In this document: positions 1 through 30,900 of the stretch, piece after piece
Layout: each line of letters starts with the position of its first letter
Numbering within the stretch: the stretch's first letter is position 1
Assembly (NCBI RefSeq): GCF_031877795.1
Contig: NC_133935.1
Coordinates: forward strand, 73,798,303 to 73,862,302
Reading direction: 5' to 3'
DNA length: 64,000 nt
Source: Strix aluco
Lineage: Eukaryota; Chordata; Aves; Strigiformes; Strigidae
Program-made: the position numbers and the translations under genes
The notes under the pieces: generated by a model
What the model saw: only the letters and a program-made list of their open reading frames with translations
What the model was told of the DNA's origin: nothing
Databases searched by the model: none

Positions 1-3000
1 TCCGAGTGGGTGAATTTCAGAGACTTGCTACACACTGAAGCCAGGACTGAGCTTCCATTATGAGCTGGGGCTTACTGGATTGTACAAGTGCTCTAGGATT
101 TTGAGGCCGGGCTTCAAATTGTCCACTTTATCTCTAACCCCCATACCAAGATACATGTTTTTACATCAGTTAGGCTTTTTTCTTCCTGTATACTTTGTTG
201 CATATTCTTAAGCTTCGCCAAATCCCCCAACAGTATAATTCCTCCTGTGTGTTGGGTATTATATGCCATCCCCTCAGAGTCTGGGCATGGGCATATGGTG
301 TGGTGTGCATGCATTTTGCTGATAAATAACAGCTGGTTTTTAATTCTTTGGATAATAAGACTTTCAAGAGATTCATCAATGCAGTGTTACGTGGGGAACA
401 TCTTTGTGTGAATGCCCAGTATAGCAATGCTTTTAATAATAAAGTTTTCCGCTAATGACACAGTATTACTGAAAAAGGGAAGCGTTTGAAGTCAAAGTCT
501 TTGTTGCTAGAAAGCTGCGAGGGAATGTCAGCAGGCTCCATGAAGCTCGGTGTTCATACTGCATGATGTCTTACTCTTGTGTCTGTACTAAGAAGTCACA
601 GCAGTCTTGCCCCTCTGCGATAGTGAGGGCTCTGTTCACTCATTGCGCTTCCCAAGCGAAAGGGTCCATGCCCTTCAGTTTCTCGTTCATCTGATGTTGA
701 CACACCACCTCTCCATTTTCTTTTTCTTTGATTCCCAATGCTCTGTTTATCCTATGTTTGTTTAGCACAGGCAAGAAATGTTCGAGGATACGTGTAGTCT
801 GAAACTGTATTGAGAGGATCAGCTTAGCAGAGCTGTGTTGTTCAGTCAGGAGGTACCAGTGACTGGCGTATACCAGGCTTGGGTTGGATGGACCATGAGC
901 TACAAGTGGGGAAAGGCCATCAAAACGAGGACTGAACCTTGTTTGCTAAAGTAATAATAGCTTATTTTGCTTTTACCAATGAAATGTATTATTGCTGCTT
1001 GGAATGTTTCGTAATTAAGCTGATAGCTGTAATAAGCTGCCATGAAATTACCCCATAGGAGAAGCTGACTTGCTATCTGGACTGTAAATGAGATCTGTTT
1101 CAGAATTCAGTTCTTTCTGGACGTTTCAAGGAAGCCTAAAAGATATGTTCTAACTCTGTATGTCTTACACGTTGAATTTTAAGTATTTGTCACTTTGAAT
1201 GACTTTGACTCTGCATGGATGTAGGAGAACGCTTACTTCTGAAGCACTTCACATGAGTGTGTGTTTATTCCAGGCTCTGACAGCCTGTATATCCTTTATT
1301 TAGAAGGCTAGAGGTATGCAAGGAAGAGTCATGAGTACTCTTTAGCTTATTGGTTTTGACTAGTACTTAATGACTGCACAATATTGTTTTCAGCAGCCCA
1401 TATATGTTTTTTTTTTTTTAATGAAAATTTTGTGGGGGGAATGTGAATGTGTTCTCTTTCTTCCTGTAATTCTGTCAGTGGAAAAGCATTGGAAACTTCT
1501 GGCTTGACGCTCCTCATAAGAAGCAGTCTTTGCTCTACCTAGGGTTGTTATCTTCCAAGTTTTGATTTGCAGTCACACAGCTCCGTTACAAACCCCAAGT
1601 CATCACTGCTCTGAAGGAATATTGCAACTGTACAAAATTCAGTCAATTTTTAAATTAATGGAAAGTAACCCCTTCCAGAATCATTGCAATTTTCATTGTT
1701 GAAAAGGTAAATGTTTTTCTCTTTCCATTAAGGAACAGGAAATTTGTAGCAGTATGTGAAGTAGTACAGCTGACTATTCACAAATGTGTAAACAGTAAAC
1801 ATAAGGCGTTTTGTCATCTTTTTATGATAATCTTGGATGCAAAACACATGGAAATTTTTAGTGGTAAAGGAATCTGCTGTAAAGCGTTATCTTTTTTTTA
1901 AGCATTGTATTTTTCTGAGGAATTTAGAATATGTTCAGTTCTAGTGTTTATACCGGACCTTGTTTTTTAAATGAATGTGGACATGGTCACTCACAGCATC
2001 TCTGCTGATAATGTGCAGCTTCCATGGGAATTCAGTTGCTTGCATGTGCTCTCCTTGGTTTTCTTAGTACTGACTGATCTCTTAATTATTTTTTTTTTTT
2101 GCTCACCTCTGGTCCTCTTATTTTTCAACACACGTATAAGAGATGATGGATGAACTAGAATACAGAGACATTAAAAGTGGTACAAGATCAGTCATAACCT
2201 GCATTAGCTTATCCCTCTCCTCTCGTAAGAGCATATATCTCCCAATATTCTCACTTTAGTTCTGAAACGTTATCTTAATCTGTATTTGCTTCACTTACAC
2301 ATTTTTAGTAAGGGGTCTGGAGTCTCTCTAAGGCTACTTTCCTGTGGTAATTTAAAACTTCTGTATAACCAAAATAATAAGATTGCACTTGACCCTTATA
2401 TTTTTATTACTTGCTTCAAGTGTCTTGTGCTTTACCTGCTATTGTTGGATGCCCTTTTTGTTGAGTTAAAGATTGTTTCTTCTGACGTTCTGTCTTTTGT
2501 TCAAATAAGCTTATTTAACCACACCGACTTATGGGTTGGTTTTCATTTCCACTTTTGTTTGTGGTGTACATTCCTTTTGTGATTGCTTTAGAAGCTACAA
2601 AAGCATCCTTGTTGAATATAACTGTTAGTTACAGTTGTGGTGTTTTGGGGGTTTTTTTGGTCACTGAAGGGGGGGCAGCACTACCTTATGACTGCTCTTA
2701 GTTATGTCACATCCCAGTGAGGTATATCTGATAAAGCATTCCCTTTGTTCCCAGGTACTGGTTCATCTCCTTAGTGTTGTTAACAATGTTGTTTTCCATA
2801 CACGTTTTTGGCAAGCTTTGCTTTTAACTGCTCCATTGGCTAAACCTCATAAAGGTTTAGGTAAAGCAGTCTTTCAAATCACAGCCTCTTTCCACAATGC
2901 TTTCAAATAATACTTAATAGCATAACTAATGGGTATCTTATAGGTGCTTTGCAGAAGTCTCCCCAGTGTAAATGCCAGAAACACCACTGCAGTAAAACTA

Positions 3001-6000
3001 TCTAACTCAGTAAGTTGTATATGGGGGTGAGGATCCCTCAAATACATTTCTTCTAGCATCAACAAGCCATTCTGACACGGCACCCCTCAACCATAGCTCT
3101 CATTTTTACTTGTAACATAAACCAGGCTACAGTCAATTTTCACCAACACTGGAAAGGATGTGGCTCACTTCAGTGTACAAGCAAGGCTTGCAGTACAGGG
3201 ACCAACCCATACCTTGGGCCCTCGTTACCTGCTGCAGACCTGAGGTGCCCTAGCCGAGTGGCCCAGCTACTAGCTTCCAGGACCACCCTGCTTCTGGCTT
3301 ATCTTCCACCTATCCCTCTGATTCTTCATGTTTGTGGCTGTACACTGCCATGGGTTCAGTAGCTGGGTTGCTCTGTACCCATTTTGCACTAATTTTTCAG
3401 AATAACTGTCTTAGTTGAACTGGTATCATCTTATCACTTGTGGAGTTACAGTACAGGCAAGATCCTGCTGGCTAGACATTTGGCGTTTTGTTTTCTTCAC
3501 AGTAGGCAGGGCTTAGAAGCATCTTCCTGAGGGCTCATGTTAGCACCCATCTGACCTAGGTGAGCACCAAGAATAAATCACCGATGGAGAATTTGGCCAC
3601 GCCTTCTCTACACATCAAACCTGGTTTTCTCATGTTTGCAAATGGTTGAGTTATATAGACTTAAATAACCTTTTGAAGTAATTTCATTGCAATCTCTTGC
3701 CCAGAAAAGCTTGTAGATTATAAGTTTATTTGGCTTTTATGCCAAAGGTTTTCTTATCTAGCCTATTAAAATGCAGCCTTTACCTCAGTCATCCTCGTTT
3801 TGTGATGAATACCTGTTAATTACTTTTTCTTAAAATTTAACTCTTAATGTTTGGGGTGATTTTTTTGGATGGCTGATCTAAATGCAATTTGTGCTTCGTG
3901 GTTTTTCTCAAATGGCTGACTTGATTTAGTTAAGTAGATGTAGTCCTTGTGGAGGTATTCTTTGTTCAGAATACACCTCTATTTGGATTAAATTTAATAA
4001 GGAGCTATCACAACTGGAATAAAAGCACTATATTTCAGTCATAGTACATAACCTTGTTGTAGGTGCTTGTTCCAAGGCTGTTTGTCGTACTTTTTGTAGA
4101 CAAAACCTAAAAAACCACAGCCTTTGAACTAAATATCAAAAGGCCTTTGAAGATATTTTGGGGTTTTGTTTTCTTGTAAGGGTGTCTTAATCCCAGTAGG
4201 GGCTTTTGTTTGGTTTTTGGTTTGTTTTCCTTTTCTGTAGTGACTTTATAGTCATTCCTACTTATCAAGAGCTCATCTGTACAAGTCCTGCTTCTGTCAT
4301 TCCCTAACTGAAAGCATACATTTATCAATACTGTCTTGATCTGTAAGTCACATAAAATACATTTCATATGTTGTACATTGTCACTGGTTGTTCTTTCTGC
4401 TCTTCTTTTGAATACAGGAAGATGCAAAACTTATCTGACAACAAGGAAAGTTCAAGCATTTTTTTGAAGCATAGTTTTCATTGTCCAAGTGCCTTTTGGT
4501 GTTGTGTTGGGTTTTTTTGGTTGGTTGGTTTTTCAGTGGCATTCTTTGTGTCTTCTGTGAACTGTTCCCATTCCCTAGAGCTTGATCCTTTTTCAGACTG
4601 TTTTTTACCACCAAGCATTTCACTAAACACCAAACCTCCTGACCATCGCTATGGTGGATGGGTATAATTTCCCTGTATCCTGGTAGTCCAGAAATGCCAG
4701 CTAATGGTCAGAGCTGCCATGATGTTTTGTGGGCAGATGCTCCTGCTACATATGGTGCTCTGCCTGAGGGCTTGGAAGCAAAACAGGTGACCACGTAAGA
4801 GAACAGGGGATGTAGGTCTTGTGCTAAACTTCTCACATACTTGTACAGCATGTCTGGAGTAAGTAGTGCTTGGAAAGTGGGATATTTTAAGATTGTGATT
4901 GTGTCTTTAAATACTGAGTAGTCTGTGAGAATCCTTGTGGACACCCAAAGGTTGTTTCAGCTTTATAGATTAATAGTGTTGTGGAATTTCAAAAGAAGCA
5001 CAATTTATTTAAAACTAGATGTAAATTTTGCGTAGACGTAAATATCTTGTCAGGGTTCTGTATTTTTCACTGTTTAAATAGATTGTAATGTGTGAAGAAT
5101 ATAATTGAATCTTACACATACAACTTGTAAAATTAGTTCATTATCTCTTTCAAGTACTTGAAAAAATTTAATTGATAAAATGACATTTCTATCATATACA
5201 AAATTTCTATTTAGATTTGAATCCCTAGAACTATTTTCTGGACATTAGCTGGTATATATCTTCAGGTTAAGATCTATCCTAATGTCAGAAAAATTAGCTA
5301 AACCTGTGATTTAATGTTTGAGGAACTTGAGCGGGGTTTTTAAGTTGAAACTACCAGCAAGGTAGTCTGGAGGAGCTGTTTCCCCAGGTATGCTACATAA
5401 AGGATAAATCAGCCTGATTTCAGCCCTCAGGTTCTGATTTGCAGCCAGAGCACCATGTGTTTGTGATCATGCTTCAAAGCAGAGCTAGAATGGGAAGTCC
5501 CTGAAAACCCCTGTATTTAAACACAACAGGAAAAAGTGGCACCAACTCAATGTGTGCACTGTATACCTTAAGCTATTCTGGGCCTGTAACCCATTTGATA
5601 GAAAGAAGCATTTTAGCTGGAGGCAATGTCTTTGAACTGTAAAAGTCAAATTTTTTTAAGTGATGGTAGCCGAAGATCATGCAAATTTTCATTATAAATA
5701 TAGGTGTTGACTTTAGCAACCTGCCCATAGTTAGTAAGTTGGATAATTAAGGAAACCTGAGTAGGCAGTCTCATGCACATATAGTTTTCTTTGTTTTGCT
5801 TGAACTGTTATGGTGAGAACAAGAGTGTTACATTGGTCTGCTCTAGAGCTTGTCACAAGGAATTCAGATACTGCTTTGGGGAATTGTTCTTGGGACGTCT
5901 GTGATGTGCACTTGAAGCTGGTGGGCTCTGTGTTGAGCATTTACTCTGAAATCATGAAGCTGTAGTATGCCAATAGGATGAAGAATGGAAATAAAGTTAA

Positions 6001-8236
6001 ACAGAGTTCCCAGGTGATACAATCAAATCATGAAGAAGCACCAACTTAAAGTCCAGTCATTAAAAAAAAGAGCAAAATTTTGTATACAGTTGCTGGAACT
6101 TAAGTAGTGATAGTGCAAAGCAAAGAGTTTCTACTCTGTGCCTTGCAGTGAAGGGAGTTGTGTGTGTGTTCATATTCCTATTAGTTAGAAAAGACATGTC
6201 AAACAGAGCATGTTTTTGACTACTTCACAGTAAGGGAGGGGAGATTAGGGCTTGTGTGTGTTTTGGTTTGCTTGGGGTTCTTTTTCCTTTAAACATGATG
6301 ATATCCTGAAGAGAGTTTGCTGTGAGCTGACAGTATGATTTACTTTTTTTGGAAGTTCTGCATAGAACTAGGAAAGGACATGTTATAATTTGTGGAGTGA
6401 GACATTTCTTAATAGCTAGAACTAAATCTAAAAGCCAGGTTTTGTCTTTGGGTCTAACATTGCTACTCTTAAGCATTCTGCTTTTGAGTGGCTGTGGAAT
6501 TGGAACAGAATACGTTTGTGCTCCATTAAATGCCTGTGTTGCAGAACTTTGATGAAGTAAAGGCAGAAAATTTGCAACGACAAGCTTGGGTTTTATTTGA
6601 TTGGCCTTGAAAACTTCATACAAGTAAAGGTAATGGAAAGATCTGAAAACTGACCTTTTCGTTATTTGAATGTTTCCTTGCAGCATTGGAAACACAACCT
6701 TAACAGTGTTTTGCTGGTACAGGAGAACCAAAAAATTCAGTTGGGCGGTCTAGTTCATTGTCCAAACCGAGTGAAATGCTGAATATAAATGGCATTTGAG
6801 AGGAAAAAGAAACCTGTATTTTTAAAATCCTTTAATATACAGTTTTAGCAATGCAGGTAAGGGATTAAATTTTTTATTTTAAATGTGTCAGAGGTACATT
6901 TAAAAAAACAGGACAATAAGGAAGAAGTGGTAAAACAATCCCTTTTCCAGTTCCTTGTGATAACAGAAACAAAAATATTTAAGGTGATTTGGAGTAAGAA
7001 ATAACAGCAAGAAACTTACAATGAACTCGTGCTTTAACCTATAAATTGTGTTTTTGAGAAAAATTCAGACATCACTTTCACACCTTTTTGAGTTTTGTTC
7101 TGATGCGTAATGGTGCTTTACTTGGTTGTAGGAACAGTTTTTTGTTATGGAATGTATAGATTTTTTCACAGACTTTTTGTCATAATTTAAGAAAACTTTT
7201 GATAGCTTCATCTCTGGGAATGCCTTAAAGCTGATTTATGTATCCTGTAATTTAAACATTGATAGTATGAAATTTATGTCATTGTGTATTTTTTTTGTTT
7301 AATTCGGAATTAAGGATTTTGCATGGAGTTTGCTTTTTAGACAGTAGGAGATAAAATTTTGCAGGTTTAAGTTATTTAGAGTGCACTTATTTCAAATGAA
7401 ACATTACTCAAAGTAAATTTCTGGGTAGATTTAATATCAATAGCTAAGAAAAGCTGTTATGGTTGAATCCAGCATAACATTGTATGTTCACATGACCAGT
7501 TTCCATGTAATACACACTTACAGGCTGCAACTTTTCATGCTTCCTTTATATGCTGAATGCAAACTTTTTCAAAGATTGGAAAAAACTCCATCAAGCATTG
7601 TGGGGAGGTACAAACCTCAGGTAGATTTTTAACAGCATTACTGACAGTAACAGGTTTGTAAGCTGGCTTTTGTGTAACCAGGGCTTGAGAAACCCACTCA
7701 TGGTGAATGAAATGCTTGGGTAAATGCCATTGTCAATGCCTTCTTGAGTCTGCATGACTTTGAACTATGTGATTATAGCCTTAAAAACTTCAATCAGATA
7801 CAAGCAGGTACCTCCACTTTGATAGCAGCAGACAACTTTGTGCTTCCTGTAGCTATTAGGCTTGGCCAAAGTGCAGGAGAGCTACAACTGACCCGGCATG
7901 TTGGTGCACAGTGCTGCTAAAAATCCTAGCCATGTATTTCCCGGTTAATAAAAGCAAAGTCATGAGGGGAATGGAAGAGCTGACCATGAAGATTACTCTA
8001 GGGAGAAAGGCTTGACACAGAAGCAAATAATAAGATAGGGAAGACAGTCTTTTCAACTGAAAATTGAAGGCAACTCAAAAAGGGGAAATCCCCTAAATAC
8101 CTTGTAGAATGTGAATGGATAAATAATAATAGTCCAGAAGGGTTGGGAGTTACTCTAAGCTTTAATGTACAAATATGATTTCTTTTGTGCTTTGTAGTGA
8201 TGTTTTGAGCTCTTACTGAAGTTTTTCTTAATGTAG
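1..8236 (+). other. NAMPT: NAMPT intron 1 (3' part)
   Basis: AT-rich sequence with no exon. No match to the expected first coding exon (ending ...ATDSYK at a donor) and no CpG-rich promoter is visible, so exon 1 and the promoter lie left of the window. It contains poly-T runs near 1410, 1895 and 2092, and no mobile element I can name. Inferred from the phase-0 acceptor at 8236. Confidence 0.85.
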
Positions 8237-24776
<16,540 letters not shown>

Positions 24777-25837
24777 ATTTCATTCCATGTCTGTGTATGT
24801 GTGTGTGTAACAAGTACGTACTGCATAGCTACTGGGTTTATTGTACAGATTTGTGTGTTTGTGTTTTATGACATTGTAGCCAAATTATTTGTTGGTTTAT
24901 GGACATACTGCCCTATCTTTTGCCAGTCTTTAGAAAAGATGAAATCAGGAAATGGTACTTACATTGTAAAACATATTTAATGCTAAAGTGTGCTTTTTAG
25001 GGCCCTTTGCCAGTAGTGATTCAATCTGGTATTGATCTTTTCACAAATGAGACAGAGCTGAGAAACTTTTTTATATATAACAGAATATCACAAAATGGAT
25101 TTACATAAAATTATCATAATTGCTTTATGTTTATATTTAACTTGTATTTTTGTACAAACAAGATTGTGTAAAATATATTTAAAGTTTCAATAATTAAGTC
25201 TTTCCAACTTTTCATGATTTTTATGAGCACAGACTTTCAAGAAAATATTTGTGGGGGGGAAATCCATTGCCTTTTGTCCATTAATCAGCAAATAAAACAT
25301 GGCCTTAAAGTTTGTTGTGACATTGTACCATTTGATGACTAAATCAGGACTCGTATCTCCTTAAGATCCCATAAAATTGCTGACCTCACCATTTCTTGTA
25401 GTTGTCTGTATTAGCAAATCTGCATTAAAGAAAATTACTGTTCTTACTAGAAGGTTTAGGTACTACAGACCTTGCTGGCACAGTAAGGTATGTAAATGAA
25501 ATGCCAAATTTGAAAGGATTCTCTACTGCAACTTAACTTGCCAAGTCTATCCCACTTGGCATAAGCACCTCAATATTTTAAGAGTAAAGTTTTTAAGAGA
25601 TCTCCTCTTCCAATATAGAATATATGTGTAAAATACTGAGATATGGAAGCGGTGTATTTTAAAGTAATTACACTTCTGGGTTTATTTTTCATATACTGTA
25701 AGTGACATGACTTTAAAGCAAAATACTGGATTGGGTAGTGCACTTTTTTACTTTTTTGTATTTTTTTCATTGATTTGCCTTTTGTCAGACTGGATGTTAA
25801 ATTGTAAAAATGTTTAACTATTTTTGTTAACAACTTT

Positions 25838-25843
25838 AATAAA
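25838..25843 (+). promoter_or_regulatory. NAMPT: Likely proximal NAMPT poly(A) signal
   Basis: AATAAA preceded by a U-rich region with UGUA-like context (attgtaaaaatgtttaac) and followed within 50 bases by a T/C-rich stretch. The flanking layout is among the best of the candidate sites. Confidence 0.55.
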
Positions 25844-26435
25844 ACTTTATGCTAGCCAAACTCCTACATGAATGGCAGACCTGTTTCCCCTTCTCGCCCT
25901 GTCTCATAGGGGTGAGGAGGGGCTTTTATTTTGCAGAGGGTAACTGTAAAACAATATGTTTGAGAGATACTTTGGAACTGTCTGCACTTGATTGTATTTG
26001 CTCTCTGCATATGCTTGATTTGAGTATCTGCTGGAAAACAAAACTGTTGAGGATTTTATTTGAGAAGCTATGTAGTAACCTCTGAAATGTTTTAGTACTG
26101 TAGGATGGCTCTCACTAGAAAAGTACCTCCCTTAAAAAACAACAGCAAAAGCAAGTGACTCCTGTGTTATGCTGGTGATAAACTATCAGCCAATGACTTA
26201 ATGTACTAATGTAATTAATGCTTCTGATTAGTAAATGATGTTACAGAAAAATGTTTGGGGTCCTCTAAAATAATTTAAGCTTACAAAATTTTATAAAAAA
26301 TGCTTTTAAAGGAAGATTGAAAAGCCATACTACATTGTTCTTATTCTCTCGCCAAAAAGGGCCACATTAAAGCACCCGTGATATTTCCGGGGTTTGTGGT
26401 TAAGACGTTTATGCCCAGTCTCAATAGTTCTTGTT

Positions 26436-26441
26436 AATAAA
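26436..26441 (+). promoter_or_regulatory. NAMPT: Alternative NAMPT poly(A) signal
   Basis: AATAAA followed by the T/G-rich segment acttgttttccacttgtagtg, a plausible downstream element. Its use is unproven. Confidence 0.4.
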
Positions 26442-27871
26442 AACTTGTTTTCCACTTGTAGTGTATGTAATTATACATTTAAGTGATGTATTGTTTCTGA
26501 AATAGTGCTTTAGTAAAACTCTAAATGCTGACCTTTCACACTGAGGAACTGCCTTCCCTTTGCTATACCGATATTGTTTGTATTTGGCCAGGAAAGATTT
26601 TAAATCTGGACCTAGGATCAGTAGCAGGTAAATAGTACAGAGCCTTTTTCACTCCTCCACATGTGTACTAGGGAATTTTATGGTGTATGGTTTAAAAAAC
26701 AATAAAGTAAATGCTGCTTTCATTCTGTACCAATAAAAATTTTGATAACTATTGACTACCCATAACTGATATTTTTGTACTTGAGAACTGAGGATATACT
26801 GTGGAAGCACTGTTTTCTTGTGTACCATGAAATACATCAGTAATTGTTCAGTATTGTCTAAAACTTTTAGCTTATTAGTTGGACACTTGAAGCAAATTGT
26901 CTACTTGTGCATGTCACTTTCAGAAAGTTGTCATGTTGCTCATTTTATTAAATGTTAATATATTTACAAGGAGGAAAAAAAAAAAAGAAAAACACCTGGT
27001 GCTATTCAGACCTGAATACATGTGTGTCTGTGTTTAGCGGTTTGATGTTCTGGGCATCAAGGAGTTGACAGAAATTACTGCAGTGCTTGAACCATACAAT
27101 ATCCTAATTCTTCCACATGGAAGCAAACAGCATGTTTAAGTTTGCTTTAAATTACTAGACTTGTAGTCATTGATATATTTTAACCCCATTTCATAATATA
27201 ATACAGTATTTGTATGTAAAAATAGGAATTGGGAGTTTTGTGTTTAATACTCTTATTTGTAACCATATTTAGCATAAGAAATGGATTTTTATAAGACTAT
27301 TTTTTTTCTTCAGCTGCATGGTTATGAAAAGATGATTTTTTTGGTACTTTGAAAGGTCTGAGGAGAGAACAGAAGAGTACTTAGCTGTTTGGTTTGCCAA
27401 AATCAAAACAAAGCTTAAAACAGTTTTTTCTTATAGGTTTTTACATTCCTTCTTAACCTGTTTAGTGAAGAATAAATATTCCTCACTTAAATCCTCTGTT
27501 AAAGTAATTTTAATGTACTTAGCATCAAATACCAGTATGTAATACACACGGAAATAAAGTTTAGTTCTGGCAGTGAAAATAATAGCCATTTGACTGTGTC
27601 TTAAAGTTGTGATGTTGGGCATCAGATTTCATTCCTGTGCTCTTTGTTGCCAAACACGGACCTGCACATAGCTGTGCTGTCATTGCAGTCCTCTGTAGGA
27701 GAGCTGCTTGGTTGGCTTGCATACAGTTTGTGGTTAAGTGATTGAATTTAGTCAGCTCAGTTCTAAAGAAAAGGAAAACTGGGTTCTATTTTTTGCTTTA
27801 TTTCCCTCTTTTGGGGGTGGGGGTGGGATGGGTGAGCATACCTGTTTGTGCTTAAAAATTGAAGCACTTGT

Positions 27872-27877
27872 AATAAA
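27872..27877 (+). promoter_or_regulatory. NAMPT: Possible distal NAMPT poly(A) signal
   Basis: AATAAA about 3.1 kb past the stop codon. The upstream T-rich tract and downstream T-rich sequence are compatible with cleavage near 27.89 kb. It would give the long-UTR transcript. Confidence 0.45.
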
Positions 27878-27900
27878 ATTTGGTATAATGAATTATCCCC

Positions 27901-30900
27901 TTTTTATATTTTGAATAATCCTTTCTCAAATAACGATTAATTATTTAAATTTTACCTCTGAAGCCACTAAAAATGCTTGTTTAAAAGCAAATTAACCAAA
28001 GATGTTGCAGCCTTCAGTTCACCTCAGTATCTGTCAAAAAATAATGTCAGCTCTTCAACACAGAGAATGTCTCATGTCCCTTTGGACAGGATTTTCATAA
28101 TTAAAAGAAATTACACTTTTAACTTGTACATAACTTTAAATTACAAAGGATACCTTACAAACACAGATGCTGTTAGTATGGGTGTATAAAGCACCTAGTG
28201 TAAAGATAATTTATCATCGTTTGTTGCTGGTCCCTTCAAGTCATACTGTAATGTAAAAAGGGGCTTCTGTAGCCTATAATAATGGCCTTTTAGCATTTAG
28301 AATTTAAAGTCTCTGTTACATTATCTTTACAGAGAACATGCACAGCCTAAGTGGTAGGCAGGCTTTTACATGCTGGTAAAAACCTCCAGCTATACCACTC
28401 CAGCTTTTCTTACTCTAATCAGACTTTGTGCGAGTTAAGTGATTACCAACAGCAAGTGTGCAGTGGTAGCCTCCCAGGTCATCATGCAAAGGAGTCTGCA
28501 GAGAAATTCCAGGCCTCTGACTGTGCAGGAGAAGGCAAAGGACTCAAAAATGTGTCTCTTCCTATGTCCTCCAATTCTGTTGTAATAAATAAAATAGTAT
28601 CTGTGCTGAGCTGCTCAACGCAGTTGTTATCCATGGATGTTACATTAATTTTTTCCCCTCTGTTTTACTGGTAGCACAGCTGACCTTGTTAATGATTTTA
28701 AAACACCCTTCACAGTTACCTGGAGATGTTTGGCTTTAATTTATGGTAAAGGATGAAAAGCACTTAGCAATAGAGCATTTCCAAAAAGTATTTTCCTGTG
28801 GCACAGTATTTTGTTGAAAGTTACCCTGATTTCTGCTGTAACATAATTCAGAGGATATGGCAGTGAAGTCCGCAGGATTCTTCTCAAGTAACATATTTCA
28901 TTATGTATAATTTCCTTACTAATCTTTATCTGAGTTTTTCTAACTGCTTTTTGAATAGAATTTCTAGAATTCTCAATTTATGGCTGAGGTTTCCTGGAAT
29001 CAGAATTACAGTCCAAGCTCCTGGCTGGAGCAGAGAGGTCTCTTAAGGATGGATAGGGAGCCATCAGGCCTCCAGCATGTTTTTACTTCCATCTTATACA
29101 ACTCTTCTGAGTAGAAGGGCAAGTTTATTGTTTGTTTATCTTTGAGCCAAAAAAATCAGGAAGTTTGGGTTGTATGACTCCTTTTTTCCTAGCAATCTAT
29201 ATTGTATCTAAATCAATTCAAGCTGTTTCTCAATCACTAGATATATTTACATAAGCATACACTAATTTATCAATATATGTCACTATTTACATTTTCTTAT
29301 GCTTCATTGATTAATATTGGCCTATGAGAACTGAGGATCTGATTCTTGGTAGTTGTTCCAATGCTTGTGTCAAGTAAACATATTGTACGTAGCCAGGCAA
29401 TTATAAATTTTTGAAAATGGCTTCAGAATTTTCTATAATTACAGTACTTAAGAAATTCAAGTGGGTAGATAAAGAATGCATGGAGGGATCTGAGGGCTGG
29501 ACATTTTTATTTCTTTGTCACTAGGTTATTAGTGTAGCTATTTAAAGGTTTCACTTCAGCTCTTTTAAACAAAAGGAGATGAGGAAACTTATTTTATTAT
29601 GGCCGAGTATTCATATCACCAAAATATTAATAAAAGTAATACACAGGGCAGATGAGTTGTATGGGTTCTAAACCTTATAACTTCTGAAGTAAAGTGAAGA
29701 CCATCAGTCTCAAACTTCATTCCCTTTCCCACAAAAAGGAGAAGAAAAAAGCTGTTTTCTCAAGGGTGTTTGGGATGCAGTTTCCTCAGCTTTCTGACTG
29801 TAAAGAACAAGGCTGGCATGCTCTTCCCTTTCAAGGAAGTTTTTCCTGTTCCAAAAGATGCCACCATATTTTAAACATAAGGAGTTGTGTCTGGTTGTTG
29901 GATATGTCAGAAGGATGACATAGCCCAGCAATTTTAAGAAGATAATCTCTGGGCAAAATGGCTTTGGGTAGAGATATGTCTGTAAGTCACAGAAAGGTCA
30001 GAACATGACAACTAATCTCTGTTGAGGGTGCCTCCCTGTGATTTCTGTCTCAGCTGAGCAGGTTCAAGTCTGTCCTATAATCTGCTGTGAAAACATTGAG
30101 ACCATTCAACCAAAACAGTGTTGCCGTGTCCCTATGATAACAAAGCAGTGTTCTGTTAATGTGCCCCAGTCCAACCTTAATCCATTTTTCAAGGCTTGTA
30201 GATACTTGTTAAGCCAAATGCCAGTGACAAACTTCATTAAAGCTACTGTTCTTCCCACAGACTGCTTTTTGCAGCCTCACCTCCAGCACTGTTGCTTGAA
30301 GACCATTATTTGCTTTTATTGCAACTATAAATCTCCAGAAGATAAAAAGGGAGGTTTCACCTCGGTACAAGGTTTTGCAATCTTAAAGCCTTCATACAAA
30401 AGCAGATAGATTCACGCACTAAAACCAAAACGGAAAGCTGTCCCTTTGCTGCCTTTCATGTCCTCAGTTGTGACCATGAAAATGTAAATAGATATGTGAG
30501 AATCTGACAAAACTAAGAATTTGTTCTCCTAAAAGACTAGTTTCCTTATGAAAGCCATACACTGTAACATACACTTAATAATCTTTATCGTAATTAATAA
30601 AACATAGCTGAATATTCAAACACTTTAACATGGTTTCTGCAAGTGCTTCTTGACTCACCAGTCTCAGCCAGATTCCACACGGTTTACACACAGTTAATCC
30701 CATCAGAGAGGCTGCACTGGCACACAGAATAGCAAGACAAAGTACTCAAGTATATAGAGACCACAATGCTGGGTCTTGTGTCTGCTGGGAAAGTCCAGCG
30801 CTATATGAAATAGCCCATATTTTTGGTGGGTTTGGTGAGCCTAATTCAGCTCCAGCTCTGCTTATAGCTGTGGAGACTACTTCCATGGCTGTATTTTTGT

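Larger units (their letters stand above)
24777..27900 (+). other. NAMPT: NAMPT 3' untranslated region (3' end uncertain)
   Basis: AT-rich sequence after the stop codon, with a GT-rich repeat near 24793-24809 and several AUUUA motifs. Canonical AATAAA hexamers lie at 25291, 25838, 26436, 26701, 26732, 27471, 27553 and 27872. A UTR of roughly 1.1 kb (site 25838) to 3.1 kb (site 27872) would suit the known short and long NAMPT mRNAs of vertebrates. Which sites are used cannot be told from sequence. Confidence 0.7.

Noticed and set aside
1-8236. Search for NAMPT exon 1 and promoter
   Set aside because: No codons for the expected N-terminus at a donor and no CpG-rich region, so exon 1 must lie outside the window.
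30038-30409. 123-codon open frame downstream of NAMPT
   Set aside because: Starts without ATG (gtg) and has no recognisable domain, splice context or codon pattern. It is consistent with chance in non-coding DNA.
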